NCBI RefSeq assembly: GCF_963422225.1
Contig: NZ_OY728607.1
Span: forward strand, 1,098,501 to 1,162,500
Origin: Candidatus Trichorickettsia mobilis
GTDB taxonomy: Bacteria > Pseudomonadota > Alphaproteobacteria > Rickettsiales > Rickettsiaceae
Length of the DNA: 64,000 bases
Direction of reading: 5' to 3'
Positions 8,154 to 17,915 of this stretch are shown here, in pieces (the first letter of the stretch is position 1; each line of letters opens with the position of its first letter). A program made the translations under genes and the position numbers. The notes beneath the pieces were generated by a model. The model ran no database searches and was not told where the DNA came from. It saw nothing but the letters and a program-made list of their open reading frames with translations.

Positions 8154-9149
8154 TCACCAACGGATTAACGCCGATCCCCAAGTTAACCCTGCTCCAAAAG
8201 CTGTAAAAAGGATAATATCGCCTTCGTTTAATGAACCTGATGATTTTAACTCAGAGAGAGCTAATGGAATTGACGATGCCGAGCAATTCGCGTGTTTAGC
8301 TATTGTTTTTATTACTTTATTTTCGTCGACATTAAGTCGGTCAATAATTGACTGAATAATTCTGAGATTAGCTTGATGAGGTATCAAATAACTAATATCA
8401 GCAATAGTTAAATTGTTTTTTGCTAAAATCTCGATCATTGAATCAGTCATTTTTTCAACGGCATTTTTAAATAAAGCTGGACCTTTCATCTTAATTTTAC
8501 CGCTTTGGCCGTTAGAACTCACCCCACCATCAGTATATAGCAGCTCACCATAACTACCATTGGAATATATCTGACTATCAATTACACCAGAATTCACCTC
8601 TATTTTAGGTGACGCAAATAAAAATCCATTATTATCAACGCTCTTACGTTGTAGAACCACTGCTCCGGCACCATCACCAAATAACACGCAAGTATTTCGA
8701 TCACCCCAATCTAGTAAAGATGACATTTTTTCGGCGCAAATTAGTAATATGGTGTTATATTTCCCAGATGCTGCTAAACTATCAGCTACCTGCAGCCCAT
8801 AAATAAAACCCGAACACACTGCTTGTAAATCAAATGATGGGATATTTCCTAATGCAAAATATCCTTGTACTTTGGTGGCGGTAGAAGGAAAGCTATTATC
8901 TGGCGTTGTCGTACAGACAATGATTAAATCAATATCAGTTGGTAGCAAATTAGCATCTTGCAAAGCATGTTCGGCAGCTTTGTATGCCAAATGTGAGGTA
9001 TATTCATCACTTGCTGCTAGATGTCTTTGTAAAATTCCAGTTCTTGATTTTATCCACTCATCTGTAGTATCAACAAACGACTCTAGATCTAGGTTAGTTA
9101 CTATGTTTTTTGGTAAATAACCACCACATCCAATAATCTTACACGCCAT
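8154..9149 (-). CDS. fabH: 3-oxoacyl-ACP synthase III
   Basis: FabH (331 residues) condenses acetyl-CoA with malonyl-ACP to start type II fatty-acid synthesis in the cytoplasm. The catalytic triad is complete: Cys112 in [12 protein letters not shown], His in [11 protein letters not shown], and Asn in [14 protein letters not shown]. The [19 protein letters not shown] C-terminus is full length. In Rickettsia and many other alphaproteobacteria plsX lies between rpmF and fabH. Here only 204 bp separate fabH from rpmF and plsX is absent, with an inverted-repeat element in its place. The start ATG at 9147-9149 matches the family start ([13 protein letters not shown]). Confidence 0.95.
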   Translation of the reverse strand: MACKIIGCGGYLPKNIVTNLDLESFVDTTDEWIKSRTGILQRHLAASDEYTSHLAYKAAEHALQDANLLPTDIDLIIVCTTTPDNSFPSTATKVQGYFALGNIPSFDLQAVCSGFIYGLQVADSLAASGKYNTILLICAEKMSSLLDWGDRNTCVLFGDGAGAVVLQRKSVDNNGFLFASPKIEVNSGVIDSQIYSNGSYGELLYTDGGVSSNGQSGKIKMKGPALFKNAVEKMTDSMIEILAKNNLTIADISYLIPHQANLRIIQSIIDRLNVDENKVIKTIAKHANCSASSIPLALSELKSSGSLNEGDIILFTAFGAGLTWGSALIRW

Positions 9150-9168
9150 ATAATCTTACACACCATTT

Positions 9169-9313
9169 AGAGCCTGTCTTTAAAAGTGCATCTAAGAGGT
9201 AATTTTGTTGTCAAAACTCGTCTCCGTTCCGCAATAAACCAAGAGTACACTGCGGTACTCGACTTCTTTTTTCTAAAAATTCCTCCCTTATATGCACTTT
9301 AAAGACAGGCTCT
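9169..9313. repeat. MITE-like inverted-repeat element between rpmF and fabH
   Basis: Near-perfect terminal inverted repeats begin AGAGCCTGTCTTTAAA and extend over about 33 bp at each end (9169-9201 and 9280-9313). The centre holds no reading frame. The size (about 145 bp) and structure fit a miniature transposable element. I could not fix a target duplication. Confidence 0.65.
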
Positions 9314-9353
9314 TAGACCTATAAAATCAGGATTCACTGATAGCAAATTGCTA

Positions 9354-9551
9354 TCAAACTGCTTCATCAGTATCTATTTTTTTAGCAATCACTAATCGTC
9401 CATTATATGTTCCGTCAATTAATGACGCATGATGCGGTAGTTTATATTCACCGGTACGACTATCCACCATCACATTGATCTTACCTAGTGCATGATGAGA
9501 ACGACGCATGTTACGACGTGATTTTGATGTTTTCTTTTTTGGTACTGCCAT
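9354..9551 (-). CDS. rpmF: Ribosomal protein bL32
   Basis: A 65-residue large-subunit ribosomal protein. The N-terminus [20 protein letters not shown] is the invariant bL32 start, followed by the alphaproteobacterial-type TGEYKLPHH segment in place of the zinc-binding cysteines found in some other lineages. The gene is transcribed away from bamE, with a shared 178-bp promoter region between them. The genes usually downstream (plsX, then fabH) are reduced here to fabH alone. Confidence 0.96.
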   Translation of the reverse strand: MAVPKKKTSKSRRNMRRSHHALGKINVMVDSRTGEYKLPHHASLIDGTYNGRLVIAKKIDTDEAV

Positions 9552-9729
9552 TAAATCCTCAATTTACTCAATATTAGTATAATATTCTTCTATATTTTAA
9601 CTGGCTTTTTATAGTACTAATTGTTATCCACGCAACAATTTACTAAAGCCGATCAAAAAGTATTTGTCAAAGACCCGCGCAGTGTACTATATTTCAATTC
9701 TGAAATCTAGATTATATTTAAGTGACAAT

Positions 9730-10191
9730 ATGAAAATTTTTATTCCTATACTAGCCTTGCTATCAATGTTGTTATTTACTACTAGCTGTCAAACACTGGA
9801 CGTAAGGGGACAATATGTTGACGATAGTACTATCAATAAATTAGAAAACAAGAATCTAACTAAAGCAGAGGTAGAAGAGTTAATCGGTACTCCGACTATC
9901 ATTCCGGATTACACTCCAGATACTTGGTATTACGTACACAGGTTTATGGGAAAACGTGCATGGTTCCAACCAAAAACGATCGAACAACGAATTGTAAAAA
10001 TAAAATTTACTAAAGATAATATTATCGAAGAAGTAGTAGTATTAAATGATGATCATTCAGAAGATATTGAAGTGGTAAGTGAATATACTAAAGCTTATGG
10101 TACAGAACAGAATGGCATCCAAACTTTTATCAAGAATATTGGTAGATTTAATAAGACTACTGATGGCAAGAAGAAACGTAGTAAAAAATAA
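9730..10191 (+). CDS. bamE: Outer membrane assembly lipoprotein BamE (SmpA/OmlA)
   Basis: A lipoprotein subunit of the BAM complex, which inserts beta-barrels into the outer membrane. I place the start at the internal ATG at 9730 because it opens a proper lipoprotein signal peptide: MKIFIPIL, a hydrophobic core, then the lipobox LFTTSC. The open frame runs back to 9664, but those 22 extra residues would put a hydrophilic stretch before the signal. The mature part has the SmpA/OmlA pattern GQYVDDSTINKLENKNLTK, VEELIGTP and DTWYYVHRFMG. A basic tail ends the protein. gatC follows 8 bp downstream and may be cotranscribed. Confidence 0.88.
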   Translation: MKIFIPILALLSMLLFTTSCQTLDVRGQYVDDSTINKLENKNLTKAEVEELIGTPTIIPDYTPDTWYYVHRFMGKRAWFQPKTIEQRIVKIKFTKDNIIEEVVVLNDDHSEDIEVVSEYTKAYGTEQNGIQTFIKNIGRFNKTTDGKKKRSKK

Positions 10192-10199
10192 AGGTATAA

Positions 10200-10502
10200 A
10201 TGATTACTCCTAACGACGTTACCAAAATCGCAAAATTAGCCAAATTACATTTTACTACTGACGAGATAACAAATTTTGCCGAAGAATTGACTGAGATCAT
10301 GAAGATGATAGATACATTAAATGAGGTAGACTGCAGTAATATTACTCCATTAACTTCTGCTTGTGATATGACACCAAGAATGCGTAAAGATGTTGTTACT
10401 AGTGTCAGTATTGCCGATGAATTGTTTGCTAATGTTCCTGATAATAATGCAAATTTTGCCAAAGAGATTAAGTGTTATATAGTCCCTAAAATACTAGAGT
10501 AA
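10200..10502 (+). CDS. gatC: Asp/Glu-tRNA amidotransferase subunit C
   Basis: GatC (100 residues) stabilises the GatCAB complex that converts misacylated Glu-tRNA(Gln) or Asp-tRNA(Asn) to the amide forms. Family features are the opening ITPNDVTKIAKLAKLHFT, the MKMIDTLNEVDCSNITPL core and the MRKDVVT segment. It begins 8 bp after bamE. A 240-bp spacer containing a palindromic repeat now separates it from gatA, so the classical gatC-gatA linkage has been stretched by a repeat. Confidence 0.93.
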   Translation: MITPNDVTKIAKLAKLHFTTDEITNFAEELTEIMKMIDTLNEVDCSNITPLTSACDMTPRMRKDVVTSVSIADELFANVPDNNANFAKEIKCYIVPKILE

Positions 10503-10604
10503 ATTAAATAGCATTTTAATCATAGGCATCAAGATATTTAGGAAACGAACTGGCAGTATTCCTATTCATTATGAACAAGCTCGTCATTATTTATGAACAG
10601 GTCT

Positions 10605-10691
10605 CGTCATTGCGAAGGCTTTGCCTGAAGCAATCCAGCTCGTATGGCAAATGACTGGATTGCTTCGACCTTAAATGGTCTCGCAATGACG
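10605..10691. repeat. CGTCATTGCGA palindromic repeat between gatC and gatA
   Basis: An 87-bp inverted repeat running from CGTCATTGCGAAGGCTTTG through GCAATCCAG and its complement CTGGATTGCTTCG to CTCGCAATGACG. It could form a strong stem-loop in RNA. It has the same arms as the copies at 7824, 55442 and 63082 and lies in the only gap within the gatCAB cluster. Confidence 0.8.
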
Positions 10692-10742
10692 TGTCTACTT
10701 AGTGACCTATATTTTTGAATTTACCATAAAAGAAGTTGCAAT

Positions 10743-12224
10743 ATGGATGAACTGACAAAATTAACGATTAGCCAAGCTTTAAGTGGTTTGCAAAACAAGC
10801 AATTTTCAAGCGTAGAACTAACTGAAGCTCATATTGACCGGATAATTCAACAGCGACAATTGAATTCCTATATTACAGAGACATTCGAGCTAGCTCTGGA
10901 GCAAGCCCATATCGCTGATCAGCATTACCGGATTCAGCAAGCCCGTAAGCTTGAGGGTATTCCCATAGCCGTCAAAGATTTATTTTGCACTAAAGGAGTT
11001 AAGACTACTGCTGGTTCCAAGATGCTTGCTAATTTTGTGCCAACATATGAATCCAGAGTTAGTCAGAATATTAGAGATCAAGGGATAATTATGCTGGGTA
11101 AAGCTAATATGGATGAATTTGCTATGGGTTCAGCGAATATTACCAGTCATTTTGGCAATGTTATTAATCCATGGCGAGCAAATAATATTACTCAAGATTT
11201 GGTACCAGGCGGATCCTCAGGTGGTTCTGCCGCTGCTGTCAGCAGTTTTACTGCCATGGCCGCGCTTGGTAGCGACACTGGTGGTTCCGTTCGTCAACCG
11301 GCAGCATTTACTGGTATAGTTGGGATGAAACCTACATATGGTCGCTGTTCAAGGTGGGGAATGATCGCTTTTGCAAGCTCTCTTGATCAGGCTGGGATTT
11401 TTACCAGGACTGTAGAAGATACCGCTAGAATGTTGGAAACAATGATGGGATTTGATGACCGAGATTCAACTTCGATAGATATAGCAGTGCCTGAACTTGT
11501 ATCCGCATGTAATAAGTCGGTAAAAGGCTTAAAGGTAGGAGTGCCGATGAGTCTGATGACTGCTCCAGGAATTGCAGCAGAGATTATTAATATGTGGCAG
11601 GAAACCATTAACGCCCTTAAACAAGAAGGGGTAGAAATTATTAATATCGATCTATCTCACTCCAATTACGCCATCCCTACTTACTACGTTATTGCTTCTG
11701 CTGAAGCCTCATCAAATCTTGCCAGATATGACGGTATTCGCTATGGTCATCGAACGAAAAAGGAGCGGATAAATATTGATGAACTTTATGCTTTAACACG
11801 CTCGGAAGGTTTTGGTGCTGAAGTAAAGCGTAGAATAATGATTGGCACTTATGTATTATCGGCAGCATTCATGGACGCTTATTATTTAAAAGCACAAAAA
11901 GTACGCAGGTTAATTGCCAATGATTTTAAAACAGCCTTTACCACAGTCGATGCAATAATATTACCGTCAGCACCTTCAGCTGCTTTTGGCGTTGACGAAA
12001 AACAAGATAACCCGGTAACTATGTATTTAAACGATATCTTCACTATTCCAGCAAGTCTTGCTGGTTTGCCATGCATCTCTGTACCAGCTGTGCTTTCTGC
12101 AGATGGGCTGCCACTTGGAATGCAAGTTATTGGCTCTACTCTTGATGAGTATAATGTTCTCAAAGTGGCTGCAGCCATTGAGCGCACAAGGAGTAATGTC
12201 AATTTTATACCGGGAGGATTCTAA
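10743..12224 (+). CDS. gatA: Asp/Glu-tRNA amidotransferase subunit A
   Basis: GatA (493 residues) is the glutaminase subunit that frees ammonia for tRNA transamidation. The amidase Ser-cisSer-Lys triad is visible: Lys78 in PIAVKDLFC, the cis-Ser in [12 protein letters not shown] (about 158), and the nucleophile Ser182 in [14 protein letters not shown]. Length is normal. The stop codon overlaps the gatB start by one base (TAATG), so the two are translated together. Bacteria using GatCAB usually lack GlnRS and/or AsnRS, as Rickettsiales lack GlnRS. Confidence 0.96.
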   Translation: MDELTKLTISQALSGLQNKQFSSVELTEAHIDRIIQQRQLNSYITETFELALEQAHIADQHYRIQQARKLEGIPIAVKDLFCTKGVKTTAGSKMLANFVPTYESRVSQNIRDQGIIMLGKANMDEFAMGSANITSHFGNVINPWRANNITQDLVPGGSSGGSAAAVSSFTAMAALGSDTGGSVRQPAAFTGIVGMKPTYGRCSRWGMIAFASSLDQAGIFTRTVEDTARMLETMMGFDDRDSTSIDIAVPELVSACNKSVKGLKVGVPMSLMTAPGIAAEIINMWQETINALKQEGVEIINIDLSHSNYAIPTYYVIASAEASSNLARYDGIRYGHRTKKERINIDELYALTRSEGFGAEVKRRIMIGTYVLSAAFMDAYYLKAQKVRRLIANDFKTAFTTVDAIILPSAPSAAFGVDEKQDNPVTMYLNDIFTIPASLAGLPCISVPAVLSADGLPLGMQVIGSTLDEYNVLKVAAAIERTRSNVNFIPGGF

Positions 12225-13666
12225 TGGCTTATGTCATCGGAGACTGGGAATATGTAATCGGGCTTGAAGTTCACGCACAAATATCATCTAAATCCAAACT
12301 TTTTTCAAGCAGCTCTACCTCATTCGGTGCAGCGCCAAATTCACAAGTATCATTAGTAGATGCAGCAATGCCAGGAATGTTACCAGTATTAAATGAATAT
12401 TGTGTATATCAGGCTATCAAAACCGGTTTAGCCTTAAATGCCAAAGTTAATTTATATTCAGTATTTGACCGTAAAAATTACTTTTACCCGGATTTACCTC
12501 AAGGTTATCAAATTTCACAATTTTATCAACCGATAGTACAGAATGGTCAAATTACTATTATTCTTGAAGACGGAACAGCAAAAATTATCAGAATAAATCG
12601 TTTGCATCTTGAACAAGATGCAGGCAAAAGCTTACATGATCAGTCTCCTACTTCAAGCTTTATTGATTTAAATCGCTGTGGTATTGCTTTAATGGAAATA
12701 GTTACTGAACCAGATATGAGTTCACCATTTGAAGCTGCGGAATATGTAAAGAAACTTAGAAGTATATTACGTTGCATTGGTAGTTGCGATGGCGATATGG
12801 AAAAAGGGTCACTACGTTGTGATGCCAATGTATCAGTACGCAAAGCTGGCGCACCACTCGGCACTAGATGTGAGATCAAAAACATAAATTCTGTGCGCCA
12901 CATTGCCAAAGCCATAGAATTTGAAGCGCTGCGTCAAGTAAGTATTTTAGAAAATGGCGGTATAATTGCTCAAGAAACCAGGTTATTCGATGCCGATACC
13001 GGTGAGACCAGAACTATGAGATTAAAGGAAGATTCTCAGGATTATCGTTATTTTCCTGATCCTGATTTATTACCAGTAAGATTATTACAAGAGCTAGTTG
13101 ATGATATTGCAAAAACATTGCCAGAATTACCTGATGCTAAAGTAACTAGATATGTCAAAGAGTTGGGTATTAGTAATTATGATGCTGAAGTGATTGTAAT
13201 GGATGAAGCGGTAGCTAAATATTTTGAAACGGCGATAAAGATTGGTAACCCCAAAATCACAGCTAACTGGATCACTAGTGAATTATTCGGCAAGCTCAAC
13301 AAAAATAATATAGAACTATCAGAGTGTAAGATTACACCCTTAATGCTTGGGAATATGGTTAAATTAATCGAAGGTGAGGTGATTTCTGGGAAAATTGCCA
13401 AAACTGTCTTTGAAATCATGTTTGATACTGGCGCATCGCCACAACAAATTATTGAAGAACAGGGGTTGGTACAAGTTTCCAATCAAGATGAGATTTTGTT
13501 GATTATTAACCAGGTGTTAGAAGAGAATGTAGAATCTGTAACTGCGTATCGAAATGGTAAAGAAAAGCTATTTGGCTTTTTTGTTGGGCAAATAATGAAA
13601 AAAACCGACGGCAAAGCAAATCCTACGTTAGTTAATAAGTTGTTGAAAGGTCAATTGCATAGTTGA
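12224..13666 (+). CDS. gatB: Asp/Glu-tRNA amidotransferase subunit B
   Basis: GatB (480 residues) binds the misacylated tRNA and carries the kinase step of transamidation. The opening [18 protein letters not shown], the [18 protein letters not shown] motif, SLRCDANVS and the [12 protein letters not shown] segment are all present. The C-terminal YqeY-like tail is complete ([20 protein letters not shown]). The ATG overlaps the gatA stop. The order gatC-gatA-gatB on one strand supports a single transcript, apart from the repeat ahead of gatA. Confidence 0.96.
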   Translation: MAYVIGDWEYVIGLEVHAQISSKSKLFSSSSTSFGAAPNSQVSLVDAAMPGMLPVLNEYCVYQAIKTGLALNAKVNLYSVFDRKNYFYPDLPQGYQISQFYQPIVQNGQITIILEDGTAKIIRINRLHLEQDAGKSLHDQSPTSSFIDLNRCGIALMEIVTEPDMSSPFEAAEYVKKLRSILRCIGSCDGDMEKGSLRCDANVSVRKAGAPLGTRCEIKNINSVRHIAKAIEFEALRQVSILENGGIIAQETRLFDADTGETRTMRLKEDSQDYRYFPDPDLLPVRLLQELVDDIAKTLPELPDAKVTRYVKELGISNYDAEVIVMDEAVAKYFETAIKIGNPKITANWITSELFGKLNKNNIELSECKITPLMLGNMVKLIEGEVISGKIAKTVFEIMFDTGASPQQIIEEQGLVQVSNQDEILLIINQVLEENVESVTAYRNGKEKLFGFFVGQIMKKTDGKANPTLVNKLLKGQLHS

Positions 13667-13732
13667 TAAAAATATATACAAACCAGATCCGATCTGACTA
13701 TAATAAAATTAGCAACAAAATCAGTTAATTTT

Positions 13733-13972
13733 ATGAAATCAGTAAATGTTACTGCTGCGAAAGCGCACTTATCCGCTCTACTTAAAGAACTGGAAGAAAA
13801 AGATGAAGAAATAATAATAGAAAGAGCTGGTAAACCTATAGCTAGAATTCTCAAATACAAAGCTATCAAACATTTTAATAGATTAGGGATGTTTAAAAAT
13901 AAAATTACTTTTTCTGAAGACTTTGATCAATGGCCAGAGGATATTGCTATTAAATTGGGTATCAAGGATTAA
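13733..13972 (+). CDS. Phd/YefM-type antitoxin
   Basis: A 79-residue antitoxin with the Phd/YefM N-terminal DNA-binding fold: SVNVTAAKAHLSALLKELEE, then the beta pair EEIIIERAGKPIARI. The C-terminal half (HFNRLGMFKNKITFSEDF) is the unstructured toxin-binding tail. It is expected to neutralise the PIN-domain toxin encoded 2 bp downstream and to repress the shared promoter. A weak -10-like TATAAT (13698-13703) lies about 30 bp ahead of the ATG. Confidence 0.87.
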   Translation: MKSVNVTAAKAHLSALLKELEEKDEEIIIERAGKPIARILKYKAIKHFNRLGMFKNKITFSEDFDQWPEDIAIKLGIKD

Positions 13973-13974
13973 AT

Positions 13975-14352
13975 ATGAGAGTACTGCTTGATACTCATAC
14001 TCTTATCTGGGGACTATGTGAACCAGAAAAACTAAATGTTGAGACTAAAAAATTGCTTATTAATGTTGATAATATTATATTTGTTAGCGTTGCTTCTTTA
14101 TGGGAATTACAAATAAAGAAGTCATTAAATAAAATTAGCTTACCAGATAAGTTTGCATCTCAATTACAGGAACATGGATATGAATTATTGAATATTACTC
14201 ATGAGCATATTGCAAAGTTAGATGATCTACCCATGATTCATAGAGATCCATTTGACCGAATGTTAATAGCCCAGAGTATATATGAAAACATACCTTTAAT
14301 TACTAAAGATGCAGAAATAGTAAAATATAATATACAAATAATTATTCCCTAG
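13975..14352 (+). CDS. PIN-domain toxin ribonuclease (VapC-like)
   Basis: A 125-residue PIN-domain protein, expected to be an RNA-cleaving toxin. The acidic metal-binding residues are in place: Asp6 (RVLLDTHTLIWGL), Glu in SLWELQIKKSL, and the DPFDRMLIAQ motif followed by ITKDAEIVKY. It begins 2 bp after its antitoxin, the normal arrangement of a type II pair. Nothing suggests inactivation. The beta-lactamase gene starts 16 bp downstream, so it may share this transcript. Confidence 0.9.
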   Translation: MRVLLDTHTLIWGLCEPEKLNVETKKLLINVDNIIFVSVASLWELQIKKSLNKISLPDKFASQLQEHGYELLNITHEHIAKLDDLPMIHRDPFDRMLIAQSIYENIPLITKDAEIVKYNIQIIIP

Positions 14353-14368
14353 GATTAGAAGATAAGTT

Positions 14369-15166
14369 ATGAAAAAAGCTATTTTATTTTTAAGTGCCAT
14401 GTTGTTATTTAGCACTCCAGCAATGGCAGAAAGAAAATGCTTTTTAGTTAAAGAAAATAACAAAGTCATTAAACAAGAAGGAGATTGCGGGACGCGCTAT
14501 GCTCCTGAATCCACCTTCAAGATTCTGCTCAGTCTGATGGGTTATGATGTAGAGGTTTTGGAAGATGAAACTCATCCTGAGTGGCCGTTTAAAGAAGGTT
14601 ATGATCTTTTTATTAATGTTTGCAAGGGAGCTCATAATCCTAGAACATGGATGAGAGATAGTTGCGTTTGGTATTCTCAAGTTTTAACACAAAAACTTGG
14701 AATAGAGAAATTTACAGATTATGTCGTAAAATTTAACTATGGAAATCAAGATGTTTCAGGAGACAAAGGTAAAAATAATGGACTAACCAACTCGTGGCTG
14801 TCAAGTTCTCTTGAAATTTCACCATCCGAGCAAACGATATTCTTACAAAAATTAGTTGATAATGCATTGCCTGTAAGTACAAAATCTCATTCCATGACAA
14901 AAAAAATCATGTTTAGAGAAGAATTGTCAGGCGGCTGGAAGCTTTATGGAAAAACAGGAAATGGTCGGCAGCTAAACATGGATAGAACTAAAAAATTAGA
15001 GCTGCAGCATGGCTGGTTTGTTGGCTGGATTGAAAAAGACGGACGAATCATTATATTTGCAAGCCATATTGCAGATGATAAAAAACAAGACACTTTTGCC
15101 AGCTTTAGAGCGAGAGACGAAGCAAGAAACAAATTGTGGAAATTAATTGATGAGTTAGAAAAATAA
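14369..15166 (+). CDS. Class D beta-lactamase
   Basis: A 265-residue serine beta-lactamase of the OXA type, exported to the periplasm where it hydrolyses beta-lactams. A 20-residue signal peptide ends in PAMA. All class D motifs are intact: STFK (48-51) with the nucleophile and the lysine that becomes carboxylated, SCV (98-100), YGN (124-126), the W-containing omega region near 143, and KTG (195-197). The length is normal. It lies between a toxin-antitoxin pair and map, spaced 16 bp on each side, so it probably rides on a shared transcript. No regulator (blaR-type) is adjacent. Acquisition by transfer is plausible but not shown. Confidence 0.92.
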   Translation: MKKAILFLSAMLLFSTPAMAERKCFLVKENNKVIKQEGDCGTRYAPESTFKILLSLMGYDVEVLEDETHPEWPFKEGYDLFINVCKGAHNPRTWMRDSCVWYSQVLTQKLGIEKFTDYVVKFNYGNQDVSGDKGKNNGLTNSWLSSSLEISPSEQTIFLQKLVDNALPVSTKSHSMTKKIMFREELSGGWKLYGKTGNGRQLNMDRTKKLELQHGWFVGWIEKDGRIIIFASHIADDKKQDTFASFRARDEARNKLWKLIDELEK

Positions 15167-15182
15167 CTTGAGAGGTCAACTA

Positions 15183-15968
15183 ATGGCTATTACGATTCAT
15201 TCTGCAGAAGATTTTGCTAAGATGCGAGTAGCAGGAAAATTAGCTGCAGAAACATTAGATTTTATTACTGATCATGTGTATCCTGGAGTAACAACAAATC
15301 ACCTAAATGATTTGTGTCATGATTTTATTATTGCTCGCAAAGCTATTCCAGCACCATTAAACTACCGTGGATTTCCAAAATCAATTTGTACCTCAGTGAA
15401 TCACGTGGTGTGTCATGGTATTCCAAATGATCGCCAATTAAAAGATGGTGATATTGTTAATATTGATGTTACTGTTATCGTTGATGGTTGGCACGGAGAT
15501 AATAGTCGGATGTATTATGTTGGCAATATTGGTATTAAACAAAAACGTTTGATTCAGATTACTTATGAAGCGATGATGCTAGGCATAGAACAGGTAAAAC
15601 CAGGCGTACATCTTGGTGATATAGGACACGCAATCCAGAGCTATGCTGAAAAGAATAATTATTCCGTAGTCAGAGATTATACAGGTCATGGTGTTGGGAA
15701 GATCTTTCATACTGAACCAACAGTATTTCACCACGGAACAAAGGGTACCGGGGCAATTTTAAAGGAAGGTATGTTTTTTACCATTGAGCCGATGATAAAT
15801 ACTGGGGCTCCTGATACTATCTTAAGTCGCTTAGATGGTTGGACTGTAACTACACGTGATAAATCTTTGTCAGCACAGTTTGAACATACTATCGGAGTAA
15901 CTCAAACTGGTTACGAAATATTTACCTTATCACCAAAAAATTTGCATTATCCTCCATATGCAAGATAA
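15183..15968 (+). CDS. map: Methionine aminopeptidase type I
   Basis: Removes the initiator methionine from new proteins in the cytoplasm. I choose the ATG at 15183 (MAITIHSAEDF) over the TTG at 15168 because GAGAGG lies just upstream as a ribosome-binding site. The five metal ligands are visible: Asp in VNIDVTVIVDG, Asp in HGDNSRM, His in GHGVGKIFH, Glu in FFTIEPMI and Glu in FEHTIGV. The length of about 261 residues is normal. The end overlaps the start of radC by 11 bp. Confidence 0.95.
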   Translation: MAITIHSAEDFAKMRVAGKLAAETLDFITDHVYPGVTTNHLNDLCHDFIIARKAIPAPLNYRGFPKSICTSVNHVVCHGIPNDRQLKDGDIVNIDVTVIVDGWHGDNSRMYYVGNIGIKQKRLIQITYEAMMLGIEQVKPGVHLGDIGHAIQSYAEKNNYSVVRDYTGHGVGKIFHTEPTVFHHGTKGTGAILKEGMFFTIEPMINTGAPDTILSRLDGWTVTTRDKSLSAQFEHTIGVTQTGYEIFTLSPKNLHYPPYAR

Positions 15969-16647
15969 TCAATTGCAACCCCATTATATTGGCCACCGAT
16001 CACGGTTACGGCAAAAAGTTCTGGATCATCAGTTAGACAGTTTTGCCGATTATGAATTATTGGAATTATTATTGTTTACAGCTATTCCTAGACGAGATGT
16101 TAAACCTATCGCCAAAAAATTACTAAACCAATTTGGTAGTTTGTCTGGGTTAATTAATGCTGATAAAGATAAATTATTACTAATAGAAGAAATTAACAAA
16201 AATTTTTGTATTAACCTTTATGTAGTGCGTGAACTCATCAATAGAGTATTAAAACAAAAAATTGTGAATAATAATATTATTGGTTGCTGGAGCGACCTAC
16301 TTGACTATTTAAAATCAACAATGGGAAGTTTAAAAATTGAGCAGTTTAAAGTGCTATTTTTAAATAAAAAAAATATTTTGATTGCCGATGAGTTAATGTC
16401 GGTAGGTACTATTGACCAAGCAGCAGTATATCCTAGAGAAATCATTAAACGTGCTTTATTTCATGAGGCTGGAGCAATTATACTGACTCATAATCATCCA
16501 AGCGGTAGCCCCACACCATCAAAAAGCGATTTGGAACTAACCAAAAAAATAGTAGAAGTTTGTAGTGCCGTTAGTATTTCCGTCCATGATCATGTCATTA
16601 TTGCCGGTGGAGAATATTATAGTTTTAAATCAAACTTATTATTATGA
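15958..16647 (+). CDS. radC: RadC-like JAB-domain protein
   Basis: A 229-residue RadC family protein. The N-terminal helix-hairpin-helix region reads DYELLELLLFTAIPRRDVKPIAKKLL, and the C-terminal JAB/MPN-type metal-binding site reads LTHNHPSGSPTPSKSDLELT. Despite its name, a repair role for RadC is not established. Its start overlaps the end of map by 11 bp and its stop overlaps the next gene start by 4 bp (ATGA), so it sits in a tightly packed operon. A neighbouring map-radC pair is also seen in Rickettsia. Confidence 0.93.
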   Translation: MQDNQLQPHYIGHRSRLRQKVLDHQLDSFADYELLELLLFTAIPRRDVKPIAKKLLNQFGSLSGLINADKDKLLLIEEINKNFCINLYVVRELINRVLKQKIVNNNIIGCWSDLLDYLKSTMGSLKIEQFKVLFLNKKNILIADELMSVGTIDQAAVYPREIIKRALFHEAGAIILTHNHPSGSPTPSKSDLELTKKIVEVCSAVSISVHDHVIIAGGEYYSFKSNLLL

Positions 16648-17657
16648 ACTCTTCTATTATACAATTAAGTGTATTGTTCTTGCTAGCTCTAGCAGGATCT
16701 TTTATCCTGACCAAACTACTAATTCAACAATTATGGTTATTTGGCATAGTAGATAAGCCTGATAATCGGAGAGTTCATCAGGTAACTACGCCACGCGGTG
16801 GTGGTCTTGCTATAGTACTGGTACTGGTTGTTTTGGGAAGTGCATTCGAGTATTTCTTCTTCAATCAAATGACTGGTATTTTTAAGCTATTACCATTATT
16901 TTTAGTAATTGCGCTGGTGTCATTTTTAGACGACATCAGAGCAATTTCTGTATTAACAAGGTTTATCATCCATTTAATTTGTTCAGCATCAGCAATCTTG
17001 TTATTTTTATACCCAACAACTTTATTGCATCAAGAAGTACCTGTATTTGTAGATTTTATCTTTGCAACAATAGCGCTCACCGCATTTCTTAATATTTACA
17101 ATTTCCTGGATGGCATTGATGGTATCACTGCGGTGGAATCAATCCATTTATCAATAACAATATTATTACTCTGTTATTTGAAATATGAGATAATCCTCAA
17201 CGCAAAACTTATAATAGTTATTGCAGTAATATTACTTGCTTGTTCTATAAGTTTTTTAATATTTAACTGGTCTCCAGCTCAAATATTTATTGGTGACGTT
17301 GGTAGTATTAGTCTTGGTTTTCTAATAGGAGTATGTCTGCTATTAATTTCGGCTTCAAGTGCACGCCTATTTGCTGCAGCAAGCATTGCCAGCCTTTATT
17401 ATTTAGCTGATGGCGGTTTAACTATACTAATTAGACTGATTAATGGAGAAAAAATTTGGCAGCCACATTTAAAACATTTCTTTCAACAAGCAATAAGGAA
17501 TGGTTTTAGCAATAAGCAAGTGGTGTGGCGAATAATATTTTGCAACTTATTATTAATGGTGTTTGCGATTAGTGCATTATATTATCCGGCATTATCTATT
17601 ATGTGTGCCATACTAGTAGTAATGACTACTCTAGTTGGTTTTAGTAGCAAAAAATAA
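16644..17657 (+). CDS. Glycosyl-1-phosphate transferase, WecA/MraY family
   Basis: A 337-residue integral membrane enzyme that moves a sugar-1-phosphate onto undecaprenyl phosphate, the first step in building a lipid-linked surface polysaccharide. About ten membrane helices are visible. Family motifs are RRVHQVTTPRGGGLAI, the Asp-rich SFLDDIRAIS, NIYNFLDGIDGI, and the cytoplasmic NWSPAQIFIGDVGSISLGF. The C-terminal HLKHFFQQA segment fits WecA-like enzymes rather than MraY. The start overlaps radC by 4 bp. I cannot tell the sugar used. Confidence 0.88.
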   Translation: MNSSIIQLSVLFLLALAGSFILTKLLIQQLWLFGIVDKPDNRRVHQVTTPRGGGLAIVLVLVVLGSAFEYFFFNQMTGIFKLLPLFLVIALVSFLDDIRAISVLTRFIIHLICSASAILLFLYPTTLLHQEVPVFVDFIFATIALTAFLNIYNFLDGIDGITAVESIHLSITILLLCYLKYEIILNAKLIIVIAVILLACSISFLIFNWSPAQIFIGDVGSISLGFLIGVCLLLISASSARLFAAASIASLYYLADGGLTILIRLINGEKIWQPHLKHFFQQAIRNGFSNKQVVWRIIFCNLLLMVFAISALYYPALSIMCAILVVMTTLVGFSSKK

Positions 17658-17702
17658 GATATAAGAGGAAGATCTAGTGGTAACAAAAACGATTAGTACT
17701 TT

Positions 17703-17770
17703 TAGTAGTAGACCTCTCTCACAAACTCTACCTTTGCAGATTAATTTGCGCAACAGTTCAGTACTTGAAC
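17703..17770. repeat. Solitary sequence resembling an IS5-type element end
   Basis: The string AGACCTCTCTCACAAACTC resembles the left end of the IS5 element at 28197 (AGACCTCTTTCGAAACTC). The following 60 bp resemble the stretch at 25749-25810. Another such end occurs at 62926. The rest of 17658-17915 shows no gene. Confidence 0.4.
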
Positions 17771-17915
17771 TCGGAACAATATGATACTTTCTTCGTTCAG
17801 ACAAAAATTTGGATATTTTGAGATATAATTCTCATAGATTAAATTAATGTTTTGTTTGAATTTTATTATAAATAAGCTACATTAATGCAATTAATATATA
17901 AAGCGAGTATATGTC

